Assembly: GCA_963974675.1 (NCBI GenBank) | Contig: CAXBDQ010000002.1 | Span: 108,500-172,499 of the forward strand | DNA: 64,000 nt | DNA from: Porticoccus sp963974675 | GTDB lineage: Bacteria > Pseudomonadota > Gammaproteobacteria > Pseudomonadales > Porticoccaceae | Direction: 5' to 3' | Shown: piece after piece, positions 25,747 to 35,620 of the stretch | Layout of the letters: each line of letters starts with the position of its first letter | How positions within the stretch are numbered: the stretch's first letter is position 1 | Position numbers and translations under genes: made by a program | The notes under the pieces: generated by a model | What the model saw: the letters and a program-made list of their open reading frames with translations, nothing else | Databases searched by the model: none | Told to the model about the DNA's origin: nothing

Positions 25747-27222
25747 CTAGACAGGAATAATGTCAAACTGTTCCTGGGAATACATCGGTTCTACCCGAAA
25801 CTCTAGTATTCTCCCAACAAAGGCTTCAAGGTCGGCCACATGAGATGATTCGTCATCCAACAACCGGTCGATCACTAGCTGGCTTGCCAATATCAACATT
25901 TTTTTAGATTCAAACGTACGGGCCTCTCGAAGTACTTCACGCAATATTTCATAACAGGTCGTTTCAGCAGATTTTAATTGTCCCTTTCCCTCACAGGTCG
26001 GGCAAGTCTGGCAAAGTATACGCCCCAGGCTTTCACTGGTTCTCTTACGAGTCATCTCCACTAGGCCTAAAGCTGAGACACTGGCTATCCCTGTTTTGGC
26101 ACGATCTTGGGCCAGCGCTTTTTCTAACGCCTTCAAGACCTGGCGCTGGTGCTCAGTATCCATCATATCGATAAAATCAATAATAATGATACCGCCTAAA
26201 TTACGCAGTCGAAGCTGACGAGCAATAGTGGTTGTCGCCTCTAGGTTTGTTTTAAAGGTTGTCTCCTCCAAATTTTTATGTCCCACGAAAGCACCGGTGT
26301 TCACGTCTACTGTCGTCATTGCCTCAGTTTGCTCAATAATCAAGTAACCGCCCGATTTAAGTGGCACCTTTTGTTCCAGAGCACGGGTGATTTCATCTTC
26401 CACATCATAAAGATAAAAAAGTGGCTGTTCCGCAGAGTAATACTCAATAACGGATTCCATTTCCGGATCAAACCGCTGGGTAAACTCACACAATTTGGTA
26501 TGTGCTTCTCTGCAGTCCACCCTCACTCTTTCAACAAGTGGGTGCACCATATCCCGCATGGCACGTAAAAACATAGGAAGATCTTCATAGACCAAAGAAG
26601 GCGCTTTCAACGCCTTAGCCGTCTCGGAAACCTGCCGCCAGAGCTGTTGTAGAAATTCAACCTCCCTCGCCAGATCGGACTCATCAACACCTTCTGCTGC
26701 AGTACGAAGGATAAAACCACCACCCTGCTGATTGCTTTCAATTGCAGCATCCAACTGTTGGCGCAAACGCAGCCGCTCTTCTTCATCCTCAATTCTCTGG
26801 GAAATACCGATATGACTGGCATCCGGCATATACACCAAATACCGTGAAGACACGGATAGCTTTGTGGTAAGACGTGCACCTTTGGTACTAATAGCCTCCT
26901 TGACCACCTGTACCACCACTGACTCACCTTCACGCAGGCACTGTTTTATATCCAGCTCTTTTTCACTGGCGCTGTCTCGTCCCTGACCAGCCTCAGGTCT
27001 ATAAATATCATCTACATGGATAAAACCGGCTTTTTCCAACCCAATATCTACAAAAGCTGCCTGCATGCCAGGCAAGACCCTGACCACTTTTCCCTTATAG
27101 ATATTGCCAACAATGCTTCGGCTTTGTGTCCGCTCTACCGTGACCTCCTGTAAAACACCATTCTCAACCAGTGCGACACGAGTTTCCATTGGGGAGACAT
27201 TAATTAGAATTTCTGAGCTCAT
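25747..27222 (-). CDS. rng: Ribonuclease G
   Basis: A 491-residue RNase E/G family endoribonuclease involved in 16S rRNA 5' maturation and mRNA decay. It has an N-terminal S1 domain (SIVGNIYKGKVVRVLPGMQAAFVDIG in pieces), the catalytic Asp motifs MTTVDVNTGAFVG and IIIDFIDM, and the zinc-link CPTCEGKG. The long RNase E C-terminal scaffold is absent, which identifies RNase G. The ATG at 27222 overlaps the maf stop as ATGA; an upstream TTG at 27237 is less likely. Length is close to the E. coli protein. Confidence 0.95.
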   Translation of the reverse strand: MSSEILINVSPMETRVALVENGVLQEVTVERTQSRSIVGNIYKGKVVRVLPGMQAAFVDIGLEKAGFIHVDDIYRPEAGQGRDSASEKELDIKQCLREGESVVVQVVKEAISTKGARLTTKLSVSSRYLVYMPDASHIGISQRIEDEEERLRLRQQLDAAIESNQQGGGFILRTAAEGVDESDLAREVEFLQQLWRQVSETAKALKAPSLVYEDLPMFLRAMRDMVHPLVERVRVDCREAHTKLCEFTQRFDPEMESVIEYYSAEQPLFYLYDVEDEITRALEQKVPLKSGGYLIIEQTEAMTTVDVNTGAFVGHKNLEETTFKTNLEATTTIARQLRLRNLGGIIIIDFIDMMDTEHQRQVLKALEKALAQDRAKTGIASVSALGLVEMTRKRTSESLGRILCQTCPTCEGKGQLKSAETTCYEILREVLREARTFESKKMLILASQLVIDRLLDDESSHVADLEAFVGRILEFRVEPMYSQEQFDIIPV

Positions 27223-27827
27223 TTTTGTGTCCACCAAGGTATATCAAACGTCGTTAACAACTCACAAGTCTCTATGATAGGCAGCCCCACCACACCGGAA
27301 TAACTGCCATTTAATGATGTCACAAACACCGCGCCAAGCCCTTGAATTGCATAGGCCCCGGCCTTATCACGGGGTTCCCCTGTGTGCCAATATTGCTCGC
27401 ATTCACTGCTATTTAATGATCTAAATGTCACCAAGGTTTCAGAAAGCAATACCTGTTGTTTATCGCCCTGCACCATCGCCACCGCTGACAATACACGATG
27501 TGTGGTACCCGATAGCTGCAATAACATGGCAACAGCATGTTCTTGATCTTCCGGCTTGCCAAAAATCTTTTCACCCTGCCCCTCTGCACCCAACACAACG
27601 GCAGTATCGGCACCCAATACAGGTAACGAATTATCATTACTGCTGGACCAGACTACCTGCGCCTTTTGTAGCGCAATTCTTTTCACGTAGGCAATGGGAG
27701 CTTCCCCTCCGAATACAGCCTCATCGACAGCGGCCGGGGACACCAGAAAACGACAGCCAATCTGTTGCAATAAATCACGACGACGAGGCGATGCCGAGGC
27801 AAGGATAAAATCAGGGTTTAAAGACAT
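27219..27827 (-). CDS. maf: Maf-like nucleotide pyrophosphatase
   Basis: A 202-residue Maf/HAM1-type house-cleaning pyrophosphatase (YhdE group, likely dTTP/UTP). It starts with FILASASPRRRDLLQQIG, the phosphate-binding signature. LGADTAVVLGAEG carries the catalytic Asp and GEPRDKAGAYAIQGLGAVFV the C-terminal active-site stretch. It overlaps rng by 4 bases, the standard arrangement downstream of mreD. Confidence 0.94.
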   Translation of the reverse strand: MSLNPDFILASASPRRRDLLQQIGCRFLVSPAAVDEAVFGGEAPIAYVKRIALQKAQVVWSSSNDNSLPVLGADTAVVLGAEGQGEKIFGKPEDQEHAVAMLLQLSGTTHRVLSAVAMVQGDKQQVLLSETLVTFRSLNSSECEQYWHTGEPRDKAGAYAIQGLGAVFVTSLNGSYSGVVGLPIIETCELLTTFDIPWWTQK

Positions 27828-28006
27828 AATAAGCTTGCTGTCGTATCCAATAATAGCTGGTTACAAAAAGTGGATCAGAAAGAATCCGGTATAAGTTCAA
27901 TGATGGAGTTACCGAAAAATCCGAGCTAATAAATGGTTTTAATTTCATTGATTCAGACACACTATCTCAGTACGAGACGTCATCATTAATTATCTAAAGA
28001 AAAGGC

Positions 28007-28495
28007 CTACCCCAACTGCTGTATTCTTAACAATCGATTGATCAACCAAACCAACAACGGCCAGACCATAGCAGACGTGATTGCTGGCGCAATTAACAGA
28101 CTCCCATCCCATCCCGATCGAAATAGTAGTGTAATACTGTGTAGCAACAGCTGACTCAGCAACACCATGAACAAAACAAGTAAAGCCTGATGGAATACCC
28201 CAAAATGGTGGAGCCGTTGTTGCAACAATCGTAACAAATAGGCACAAAGCGCAAAAACTATCGCATGACGCCCAAGTAACTCACCGACAAAACCATCCAA
28301 TAATAATCCCGCCAACCAGGCAAAGATAATGCCATACTGAAATGGGCTTCTGAATAACCAGTAAAACACTATTAATAATAGAAATTGTGGTCGCCAATGC
28401 GCCATCGTTGCAGACATAGGAAGAATTTGTAGCATCAGTCCCAACATCACCGAAGCACCACTCCAGATATAGGTCAACTGGCTACTCTGGGGCAT
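28007..28495 (-). CDS. mreD: Rod shape-determining protein MreD
   Basis: A 162-residue membrane protein (the E. coli length) with about five TM helices, part of the elongasome with MreB and MreC. I take the ATG at 28495, which has a GAGGGTGAGG stretch just before it; TTG 28510 and GTG 28501 are in frame but less likely. It overlaps the 3' end of mreC by 14 bases. Family segments: PQFLLLIVFYWLF and AWLAGLLLDGFVGELLGRHAIVF. Confidence 0.93.
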   Translation of the reverse strand: MPQSSQLTYIWSGASVMLGLMLQILPMSATMAHWRPQFLLLIVFYWLFRSPFQYGIIFAWLAGLLLDGFVGELLGRHAIVFALCAYLLRLLQQRLHHFGVFHQALLVLFMVLLSQLLLHSITLLFRSGWDGSLLIAPAITSAMVWPLLVWLINRLLRIQQLG

Positions 28496-29336
28496 CCTCA
28501 CCCTCGCCAAACTTCTCCATAGTAGAAAACACCAGTAACAGATAACGACTACGATCTATCCGCGCAGAAGGTTCCAACTCCACTCTCAGGTAGGAATTAC
28601 CCCTGGCCATGTTGACAGAGGTGACTTTACCCACGGGGTAACCCACAGGGTATCTCCCCCCAAGTCCAGAACTTACCAGCTGGTCACCCACTTTAATATC
28701 CGTCGTCGGGGTCACATAACGCAGGGTTAACTGTTTAAAATTCCCCATACCTTCGGCAATCGATCGCACACCATTGCGCAAAACTTGCACGGGTAATGCA
28801 TGAGAAGTGTCACTGATCAACAACACTTTGCTGCTGCTGCGAAACACCTCAATCACTTGCCCCATCAAACCGTCAGCATCGAGTACCGCCTGCCCAACAA
28901 AGACATGATGATCTTCTCCACGGTTCACCAAAATAGTATGGCGAGAGGGATCCGGAGAAACGCCAATAAGTTCAGAAACCAGTACGCTATCTTGTAACAG
29001 CTCAGTGGCATTCAACAGGTTTCGTAGGCGGACGTTTTCAGCCGCCAACCCGGCCATTCTTTGTAATCGCCCTTTGAGAATAAATAATTCGGTCTTTTGT
29101 CGTTTATTTTCTTCCTCAAGTGTTGCACGTCCTACTAGCGCGTCATCACCCAGCTCACTGATTCGCCGGGGTAAACTGGCCACCCAGTAAATAGGCGTGG
29201 TGAATTCGGCCAACCACGGGCGGACTGGCTGCAACCATCGAGTATAGGTATCAATAAGGAGTAAACACAGGGCGACAAAAACTAACAACAACATGCGTCG
29301 TGCAGATGAGGGGCCGTTGGAGAAAAGGTTCTTTAT
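28482..29336 (-). CDS. mreC: Rod shape-determining protein MreC, apparent AUA start
   Basis: About 284 residues: a cytoplasmic tail, one TM helix (MLLLVFVALCLLLIDTYTRW) and a periplasmic beta domain with AENVRLRNLLNATE coiled coil and VGVSPDPSRHTILVNRGEDHHV-like stretches. MreC links MreB to the cell-wall synthases. The first canonical start (ATG 29294) sits at the TM helix and would remove the conserved tail. In-frame codons upstream read IKNLFSNGPSSARR, matching the usual KxxFxxGPS N-terminus. The only start fitting this and the GGGGTGG ribosome site is ATA at 29334-29336. CTG at 29351 is a less likely alternative. Confidence 0.88.
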   Translation of the reverse strand: MKNLFSNGPSSARRMLLLVFVALCLLLIDTYTRWLQPVRPWLAEFTTPIYWVASLPRRISELGDDALVGRATLEEENKRQKTELFILKGRLQRMAGLAAENVRLRNLLNATELLQDSVLVSELIGVSPDPSRHTILVNRGEDHHVFVGQAVLDADGLMGQVIEVFRSSSKVLLISDTSHALPVQVLRNGVRSIAEGMGNFKQLTLRYVTPTTDIKVGDQLVSSGLGGRYPVGYPVGKVTSVNMARGNSYLRVELEPSARIDRSRYLLLVFSTMEKFGEGEDAPE

Positions 29337-29460
29337 GCTGCCACCCCACAGTAGTCAAGCTTACGAACAACAATAAACTTATAAAAAGCCATCAAACTTT
29401 TAATCAATACTGCGCAACACCGGTCTACGGAAACAATAAAGCAATCCCAAGAAAAAACGA

Positions 29461-30495
29461 TCAGGATGACATGACATCCATATGGCGCTTATCCATGGTT
29501 TCCAACGCTTTACCACCACCCCGAGCAACACAGGTCAACGGGTCCTCAGCCACAATCACAGGCAACCCAGTTTCGTGGGTCAGCAACCGATCTAAATCAC
29601 GCAACAAAGCACCACCACCGGTTAAAACAATCCCAGTTTCGGCAATATCTGAAGCCAACTCTGGAGGCGACTGCTCCAGCACACGCTTTACTGACTGCAC
29701 TATCGCAGCCAAAGGCTCCTGTAATGCTTCCAAAATTTCATCGCTATTCAAGGTAAAGCTTTTTGGTACACCTTCCGCCAAATTTCGGCCGCGAACATCA
29801 ATTTCTCGCACCTCATTAGCGGGATAAGCGCTACCAATTTCCATTTTTATGCGCTCAGAGGTTGTTTCACCAATCACACTGCCATACTTGCGACGAACAT
29901 AATTGCTGATAGCCTCATCAAATCGGTCACCACCAATACGAACTGAATCAGAAAATACCACACCATTAAGGGACAGGATGGCAATTTCAGTAGTACCTCC
30001 ACCGATATCCACGACCATGGAGCCGCAGGCTTGATCTACCGGCATACCGGCTCCAATAGCGGCAGCCATAGGTTCTTCGATGAGAAAGACTTCCCGTGCA
30101 CCAGCACTGTAGGCCGACTCACGGATAGCCCGTTTTTCAACCTCTGTCGCCAAACAAGGCACACAAATCAGCACACGAGGGCTAGGTGGTATCAAGCTAT
30201 GGGAATGCACTTTTTTAATAAAATGCTGAAGCATTTTTTCAGTGACCTGAAAGTCGGCAATCACACCATCTTTCAGCGGACGAATAGCCGTGATATTTCC
30301 TGGAGTCCGACCCAACATTCGTTTGGCTTCTACACCAACAGCATCGACAATTTTTTGCCCTTGATGATGCCGAATAGCTACAACTGAAGGCTCGTTGAGC
30401 ACGATGCCTTTTTCCCGGACATAAATCAGCGTATTCGCGGTACCCAAATCAATGGAAAGATCATTCGAAAACACACCACGCAGTCTTTTTAACAT
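29461..30495 (-). CDS. mreB: Rod shape-determining protein MreB
   Basis: A 344-residue actin homologue that forms membrane-bound filaments and directs side-wall synthesis. ATP-binding signatures are present: SIDLGTANTLIYV, VVDIGGGTTEIA and VLTGGGALLRDLD. It heads the mreB-mreC-mreD-maf-rng transcript and is divergent from gatC. Confidence 0.97.
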   Translation of the reverse strand: MLKRLRGVFSNDLSIDLGTANTLIYVREKGIVLNEPSVVAIRHHQGQKIVDAVGVEAKRMLGRTPGNITAIRPLKDGVIADFQVTEKMLQHFIKKVHSHSLIPPSPRVLICVPCLATEVEKRAIRESAYSAGAREVFLIEEPMAAAIGAGMPVDQACGSMVVDIGGGTTEIAILSLNGVVFSDSVRIGGDRFDEAISNYVRRKYGSVIGETTSERIKMEIGSAYPANEVREIDVRGRNLAEGVPKSFTLNSDEILEALQEPLAAIVQSVKRVLEQSPPELASDIAETGIVLTGGGALLRDLDRLLTHETGLPVIVAEDPLTCVARGGGKALETMDKRHMDVMSS

Positions 30496-30789
30496 TTACC
30501 TTTTCTCTTGTTGCCCGCCACAGGGAAAGCCCCTAACGCCGATGGTTCCGAAAACCCGCAACTCTACCAATCACCAAGTTTCAGAGCAAGTTTTAAGTTG
30601 TTGATCCAAGAGCAGAAGCATACCCAAAAAGCGGCAATATAACACCGCTTAACTACGCGTTATGGAGTACACCTGTAAAGACGAATGTGATACCTTACGC
30701 CCCTCATTTGTCCCGACCCAAAAACTGCCCGACATAATCTATTTTAAACGATTAAACGTGTCGGCTGCTCAAAGTGCAGAAACTATAAC

Positions 30790-31077
30790 ATGACTATCGA
30801 ACGCGCAGACATCGAAAAGCTCGCAGAATTAGCTCGCATTGAACTCAACGAAGCGACCATTGCTGAAACCACAAAAAGTATCGCCGACGTACTGGCTCTG
30901 GTTGACCAATTACAGGCAGCTGATACCGAAGGTGTAGAGCCCATGGCTCACCCAACGGACGCAGTCCAGCGTTTGCGTGCCGACGAGGTGACTGAAACCA
31001 ATCACCGCGACGCATTTCAGGCCATTGCTCCAGCCACCGAAGCGGGGCTATACCTTGTCCCCAAAGTGATCGATTGA
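30790..31077 (+). CDS. gatC: Asp/Glu-tRNA amidotransferase subunit GatC
   Basis: A 95-residue subunit that stabilises GatA in the GatCAB complex, which amidates mischarged Glu-tRNA(Gln) and/or Asp-tRNA(Asn). Family pattern: IEKLAELARIELNEA ... VEPMAHPTDAVQRLRADEVTE. It begins the gatCAB operon, 294 bases from the divergent mreB start. Confidence 0.95.
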   Translation: MTIERADIEKLAELARIELNEATIAETTKSIADVLALVDQLQAADTEGVEPMAHPTDAVQRLRADEVTETNHRDAFQAIAPATEAGLYLVPKVID

Positions 31078-31093
31078 GGAAACAAGACAAACT

Positions 31094-32581
31094 ATGAACG
31101 ACTCAATCCTGCACAACAAAACCATTGCTGAAATTATTGCCGGCCTGGAGGCCAGAGAGTTTACCAGTGTCGAAATTACCCAGCATTACCTAAAGCGTAT
31201 ACAAGCACTGGATAGCACCTACAACAGTTACATCACTGTGAGTGAAGCCTCTGCTCTGGCTCAGGCAGCAGTAGCCGACAAACGTCGTGCCGAAGGCAGT
31301 GCCCCGGCATTCTGTGGCGTCCCTATCGCCCACAAAGACATCTTTTGCACTAATGGCATTCGCACTAGTTGTGGCTCAAAAATGCTCGACAATTTTGTAC
31401 CGCCCTACGATGCCACGGTAGTAGAAAACTTCGCCAATGCTGGCGCTGTGGTCTTGGGAAAGACCAATATGGACGAGTTCGCCATGGGCTCATCCAACGA
31501 AACCAGCTTTTACGGCCCAGTCAAAAACCCATGGGACATCAACACGGTTCCCGGTGGGTCTTCCGGTGGGTCAGCAGCAGCCGTTGCCGCACACCTAGCA
31601 GCCGGCGCTACCGCTACAGATACTGGTGGTTCTATCCGGCAGCCAGCCGCTCTCTGTGGTGTCACCGGGCTAAAACCTACCTATGGAAGGGTGTCCCGCT
31701 GGGGGATGGTTGCCTTTGCCTCCAGCCTAGACCAAGCTGGACCAATGGCCCGCACCGCAGAAGACTGCGCCATAATGCTGAATGTGATGGCAAGCTTTGA
31801 CCCCAAAGACTCTACCTCCATTGACAGGGAAGTGCCTGACTATACGACCAACCTGAATCAATCTCTCGAGGGTCTGAGAGTAGGTATTCCAAAAGAGTAC
31901 TTTGAAGAAGGTCTGAACCCGGGTACAGAACAAGCGGTGCGCGATGCGTTAGCAGCACTGGAAAAACAAGGTGCCACACTGGTTAGTATTAGTCTGCCTC
32001 ACACCAAACTGGCGGTGCCTGCTTATTATGTGATTGCACCGGCTGAAGCCTCAGCCAACTTGTCACGGTTTGATGGCGTGCGCTACGGCCACCGCTGCAA
32101 AGACCCAAAAAATTTACGCGACCTTTACATGCGCACCCGCGCTGAAGGATTTGGCGACGAAGTCAAACGTCGAATTTTAGTGGGTGCTTACTGCCTGTCT
32201 ACCGGCTACTACGATGCCTACTACCGTAAAGCCCAACAGGTACGACGCCTGATCAAACAAGACTTTGTGGATGCCTTTGAACAAGTAGATGTGGTTATGG
32301 GACCAACCTCCCCCTCACCCGCCTTTGAGTTTGGCTCAAAAGGTAGTGACCCCGTCGCCATGTATCTTGAGGATATTTATACTATTGCCACCAATTTGGC
32401 AGGACTACCCGGCATGTCAGTTCCCTGCGGCTTCGTCGACAACAAACCCGTCGGTTTGCAAATTATCGGCAACTACTTTGATGAATCGAAGATGTTGAAT
32501 GTGGCCCACCAGTTCCAGCAAGCCACCGACTGGCACCAGCAGACTCCGGCGAATATAGCTGTTGCGGGAGGAGAAAAATAA
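31094..32581 (+). CDS. gatA: Asp/Glu-tRNA amidotransferase subunit GatA
   Basis: A 495-residue amidase-signature enzyme that releases ammonia from glutamine for the amidation. The Lys-cisSer-Ser triad is visible in PIAHKDIF, VPGGSSGGSAAAVAA and ATDTGGSIRQPAA. Its TAA shares one base with the gatB ATG (TAATG), and gatC ends 16 bases upstream. Confidence 0.97.
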   Translation: MNDSILHNKTIAEIIAGLEAREFTSVEITQHYLKRIQALDSTYNSYITVSEASALAQAAVADKRRAEGSAPAFCGVPIAHKDIFCTNGIRTSCGSKMLDNFVPPYDATVVENFANAGAVVLGKTNMDEFAMGSSNETSFYGPVKNPWDINTVPGGSSGGSAAAVAAHLAAGATATDTGGSIRQPAALCGVTGLKPTYGRVSRWGMVAFASSLDQAGPMARTAEDCAIMLNVMASFDPKDSTSIDREVPDYTTNLNQSLEGLRVGIPKEYFEEGLNPGTEQAVRDALAALEKQGATLVSISLPHTKLAVPAYYVIAPAEASANLSRFDGVRYGHRCKDPKNLRDLYMRTRAEGFGDEVKRRILVGAYCLSTGYYDAYYRKAQQVRRLIKQDFVDAFEQVDVVMGPTSPSPAFEFGSKGSDPVAMYLEDIYTIATNLAGLPGMSVPCGFVDNKPVGLQIIGNYFDESKMLNVAHQFQQATDWHQQTPANIAVAGGEK

Positions 32582-34035
32582 TGGAATGGGAAACCGTTAT
32601 AGGTCTGGAAGTCCACGCACAACTGGCCACAAAATCTAAAATTTTTTCCGGCTCCAGCACTGCTTTCGGTGCCGAGCCCAACACCCAAGCCTCTGCTTTA
32701 GACCTGGCCATGCCCGGCACCCTGCCCGTTCCCAATGAGCAGGCATTTCGCTATGCCATTATGTTTGGCTTGGCCATCGATGCAGAGATCGCCAAAACTT
32801 CTGTGTTCGAGCGAAAAAATTATTTCTACCCGGATCTTCCCAAAGCCTACCAAACCACTCAGCTGGAAAAACCCATTGTAGGCCCCGGCCATGTGGAAAT
32901 TGAATTGGCAGACGGCACTAAAAAATCCATCCGAATCCACCATGCTCACTTGGAAGAGGATGCCGGTAAATCCCTGCACGAAGGTGATTTTGAGCATGGT
33001 ATGTCAGGTATCGACCTGAACCGTGCCGGAACTCCACTGGTAGAAATTGTCTCCGAACCGGACATCAGCAATTCAGAGGAAGCCGTTGCCTTCGCCAAAA
33101 AACTCCACAGCATTGTTACCTCACTGGGTATCTGTGATGGCGAAATGTCTCAAGGCTCCATGCGTTTTGACGTAAATATCTCCGTCAGAAGGCCCGGAGA
33201 AGAATTGGGCACCCGAACTGAGACCAAAAATCTCAACTCCTTCCGCTTTATGGAAGATGCCATTGCACTGGAAGTTGAGCGCCAGATAGACATTATCGAA
33301 GACGGCGGCAGAATCATTCAGGAAACACGCCTCTACAATGGCGACACCAAAGAGTCCCGCTCCATGCGCAGCAAGGAAGAAGCCAACGATTACCGCTACT
33401 TCCCCTGCCCCGACCTGTTACCCGTGGTATTCGATGATGACTATATTGAGAGCATTCGGAAAACCCTACCAGAACTGCCTGATGCCCGTCGCGACCGTTT
33501 TATGGAACAGTACGGTTTATCCAGTTACGACGCCTCTATGCTTAGTGGCGATGCCAATATGGCACAGTATTTTGAAACTGCCGCTAAGACCAGTGGCGAT
33601 ATCAAACTCACCGCCAACTGGATCATGGGAGAACTTTCAGCTCGCCTGAATACTGCTGAGCTCACCATCAAACACAGCCCTCTCAGTGCAGAACAACTGG
33701 CAGGTATGATTGAGCGCATAGCCGATGGCACCATTTCAAGCAAAATGGCCAAGCAAGTCTTCGAGGGTATGTGGAATGGTGGCGGCGATGCCGATAACAT
33801 TATTGAAGATCAAGGCCTGAAACAGGTTTCCGACAGCGGCGCCATTGAAGCCATGGTTGATGAAGTCATCGCCAACAGTGACAAACAAGTGGACAACTTC
33901 CGTAATGCCGACGAAAGCAAACGCCCTAAAATGCTGGGATATTTTGTGGGACAAATCATGAAGTCCTCAAAAGGTCAGGCCAACCCACAACAGGTGAATG
34001 ACATTCTTCTAAAAAAACTGAACGACTTACTCTGA
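32581..34035 (+). CDS. gatB: Asp/Glu-tRNA amidotransferase subunit GatB
   Basis: A 484-residue subunit that binds and activates the mischarged tRNA. Opening signature: WETVIGLEVHAQLATKSKIFSG. GIDLNRAGTPLVEIVSEPD and the C-terminal YqeY-like tail (MLGYFVGQIMKSSKGQANPQQVN in pieces) are typical. It is the last gene of gatCAB. Confidence 0.97.
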   Translation: MEWETVIGLEVHAQLATKSKIFSGSSTAFGAEPNTQASALDLAMPGTLPVPNEQAFRYAIMFGLAIDAEIAKTSVFERKNYFYPDLPKAYQTTQLEKPIVGPGHVEIELADGTKKSIRIHHAHLEEDAGKSLHEGDFEHGMSGIDLNRAGTPLVEIVSEPDISNSEEAVAFAKKLHSIVTSLGICDGEMSQGSMRFDVNISVRRPGEELGTRTETKNLNSFRFMEDAIALEVERQIDIIEDGGRIIQETRLYNGDTKESRSMRSKEEANDYRYFPCPDLLPVVFDDDYIESIRKTLPELPDARRDRFMEQYGLSSYDASMLSGDANMAQYFETAAKTSGDIKLTANWIMGELSARLNTAELTIKHSPLSAEQLAGMIERIADGTISSKMAKQVFEGMWNGGGDADNIIEDQGLKQVSDSGAIEAMVDEVIANSDKQVDNFRNADESKRPKMLGYFVGQIMKSSKGQANPQQVNDILLKKLNDLL

Positions 34036-34099
34036 TAATAAAAGTTCTAAAAATTCATTTAATAACTTACTTTTAATATTTAAAGAAAATTAAAAAATT

Positions 34100-34396
34100 A
34101 TGGCACTTAAAAAAGACAAGAAAAAAGTCCTCGGCGAAGTCTTTGACGACGAACGTATTAAAACTTTTCTTCAGTTTGAAGCACCCGAAGGTATCAATGC
34201 TGACTTTCACTTACTAGAAAAAGCCTATCGTGGTATGAACATAGAAAACTTCGATACTTTCCTCTCCTTTTTCCTCGAAGCGGGACACGACATTAATGCT
34301 CAAAATTCGAATGGAAAAACCCTGCTCGCCATAGCCAGCAAACATTGTCATGGTGATGAGTATGTGGACGCACTAAAGAAACACGGCGCCGCATAA
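34100..34396 (+). CDS. PA4642-family small protein
   Basis: A 98-residue cytoplasmic protein beginning MALKKDKKKVLGEVFDDERIKTFL, which I recognise as the PA4642 family of unknown function. The C-terminal half (FEAGHDINAQNSNGKTLLAIA-like stretch) resembles one ankyrin-type repeat. The leader is very AT-rich with only a weak purine tract before the ATG. It is convergent with the integron integrase 47 bases away. Confidence 0.8.
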   Translation: MALKKDKKKVLGEVFDDERIKTFLQFEAPEGINADFHLLEKAYRGMNIENFDTFLSFFLEAGHDINAQNSNGKTLLAIASKHCHGDEYVDALKKHGAA

Positions 34397-34442
34397 CAGC
34401 ATCTAATCAATACACGCCAACCAAAATAATTACTCATCCACG

Positions 34443-35408
34443 CTATAAGTTACTAAGTGGACTTCTTACCCCATGGGCACCCTGCTTAAGTACATGGGTA
34501 TAAATTTCTGTGGTTTTCACATCAGCATGACCCAACTGCTGTTGTACCGTTCGAATATCAGCACCTGATTGAAGCAAGTGTGTCGCAAAGGAATGCCGTA
34601 AAGTGTGACTCGTTACCTGCTTAGAAATTTCTGCTTTTTTTGCCGCTTGAGAAATACACTTATTTAAAGCACTTTCGTCATAATGATGCCGACGCCAGCA
34701 ATTGGATTCCGGATCAATGGACAACCTGGACGCCGGGAATAAGTAATGCCAACCAAGCTGCCGCTGAGCATTAGGATATTTTCTGGCAAGCGCATAGGGC
34801 AACCATACCCCCGTATAAATTTCATTTTGTAAATCTTCTGTTAAAACTGCCTTAACACGCTGAACTTGAAACCCTAACGGCTCAAGCAACTCAAGCGCCA
34901 ACGTAACCAACCTGTGCTTACCACCCTTGCCATTCCAAATTTGAAGTTGGCACAGATCAAAATCAACATCTTTAACCCGCAACCTCACCAACTCTATACG
35001 TCTCAATCCAGAACCATACATAAGAGACACCATTAACTTTGGAATACCAGACAACTGATTAAGCAGTTTAGACACCTCTTCTTTTGTCAGAACCACAGGG
35101 AGCTTGCTCTGCTTACTCGCCTTTGAAAAGGCAGACAAATCACCCACTTTCTGGTTTAAAAACTTGGTCTTAACAAAAACAATTGCATTCAGTGCCATTG
35201 CTTGTGTACTTGCAGAAACATTTCGCTCTGTAGCGAGAAAAGTCAGAAATTGCTCAATGTGAGAATCACCCAAATTTTTTGGGTGTTGCTTGCCATGAAA
35301 AAGTATGAAATATTTCACCCAATAAAGGTAACTGGAAATTGTGCGCTTGCTGTAACGGCGAACCCGCATAAATAATTCAACGGATTGAAGAAAAGGAGAT
35401 TGTCGCAT
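34443..35408 (-). CDS. intI: Integron integrase (tyrosine recombinase)
   Basis: A 321-residue tyrosine recombinase. The catalytic residues are intact: Arg in GSGLRRIELVRL, Lys in GKGGKHR, HTLRHSFATHLL, LGHADVKTTEIYTH with His and Tyr. The extra domain that distinguishes IntI from other recombinases is present (RKYPNAQRQLGWHYLFPASRLSIDP in pieces, before RHHYDES). It inserts and excises cassettes at attI and attC. The ATG at 35408 with GAGG 8 bases before it is preferred over a longer frame from 35453. It is read away from the cassettes, as in all integrons. No LexA box is evident upstream. Confidence 0.93.
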   Translation of the reverse strand: MRQSPFLQSVELFMRVRRYSKRTISSYLYWVKYFILFHGKQHPKNLGDSHIEQFLTFLATERNVSASTQAMALNAIVFVKTKFLNQKVGDLSAFSKASKQSKLPVVLTKEEVSKLLNQLSGIPKLMVSLMYGSGLRRIELVRLRVKDVDFDLCQLQIWNGKGGKHRLVTLALELLEPLGFQVQRVKAVLTEDLQNEIYTGVWLPYALARKYPNAQRQLGWHYLFPASRLSIDPESNCWRRHHYDESALNKCISQAAKKAEISKQVTSHTLRHSFATHLLQSGADIRTVQQQLGHADVKTTEIYTHVLKQGAHGVRSPLSNL

Positions 35409-35477
35409 GATTATAGCCTCATCCTTGAAACTAGTTCTCTCTAGCCTACTCAAACCGTATCACAAGTCAATATTTTT

Positions 35478-35496
35478 AAGGCGAACCGCCTTTTTA
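35478..35496 (+). terminator. Intrinsic terminator between intI and attI (+ direction)
   Basis: AAGGCG-AAC-CGCCTT forms a 6-bp stem with a 3-base loop, followed by TTTTTATT. It would stop transcription running from the intI side toward the cassettes. Confidence 0.6.
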
Positions 35497-35565
35497 TTAC
35501 CTTACAAAAAACAGAAAGAAAAATTATCTAACATTTTTAAGAGGTTAGAAGCCCCATATTTTAGC

Positions 35566-35620
35566 AATAAAAAAATAAAAAGCGGCCTTCTAATAATTAT
35601 TATGAGGCCGAAGGCCTCAT
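35566..35620 (-). terminator. Paired hairpins upstream of cassette 1, terminator in - direction
   Basis: ATGAGGCC-GAA-GGCCTCAT (35602-35620) is a perfect 8-bp hairpin. GGCCTTC at 35584-35590 can instead pair with GAAGGCC at 35610-35616. Read on the minus strand the second structure is followed by GCTTTTTATTTTTTT, a strong intrinsic terminator that would block antisense reading from cassettes into intI. Confidence 0.5.
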
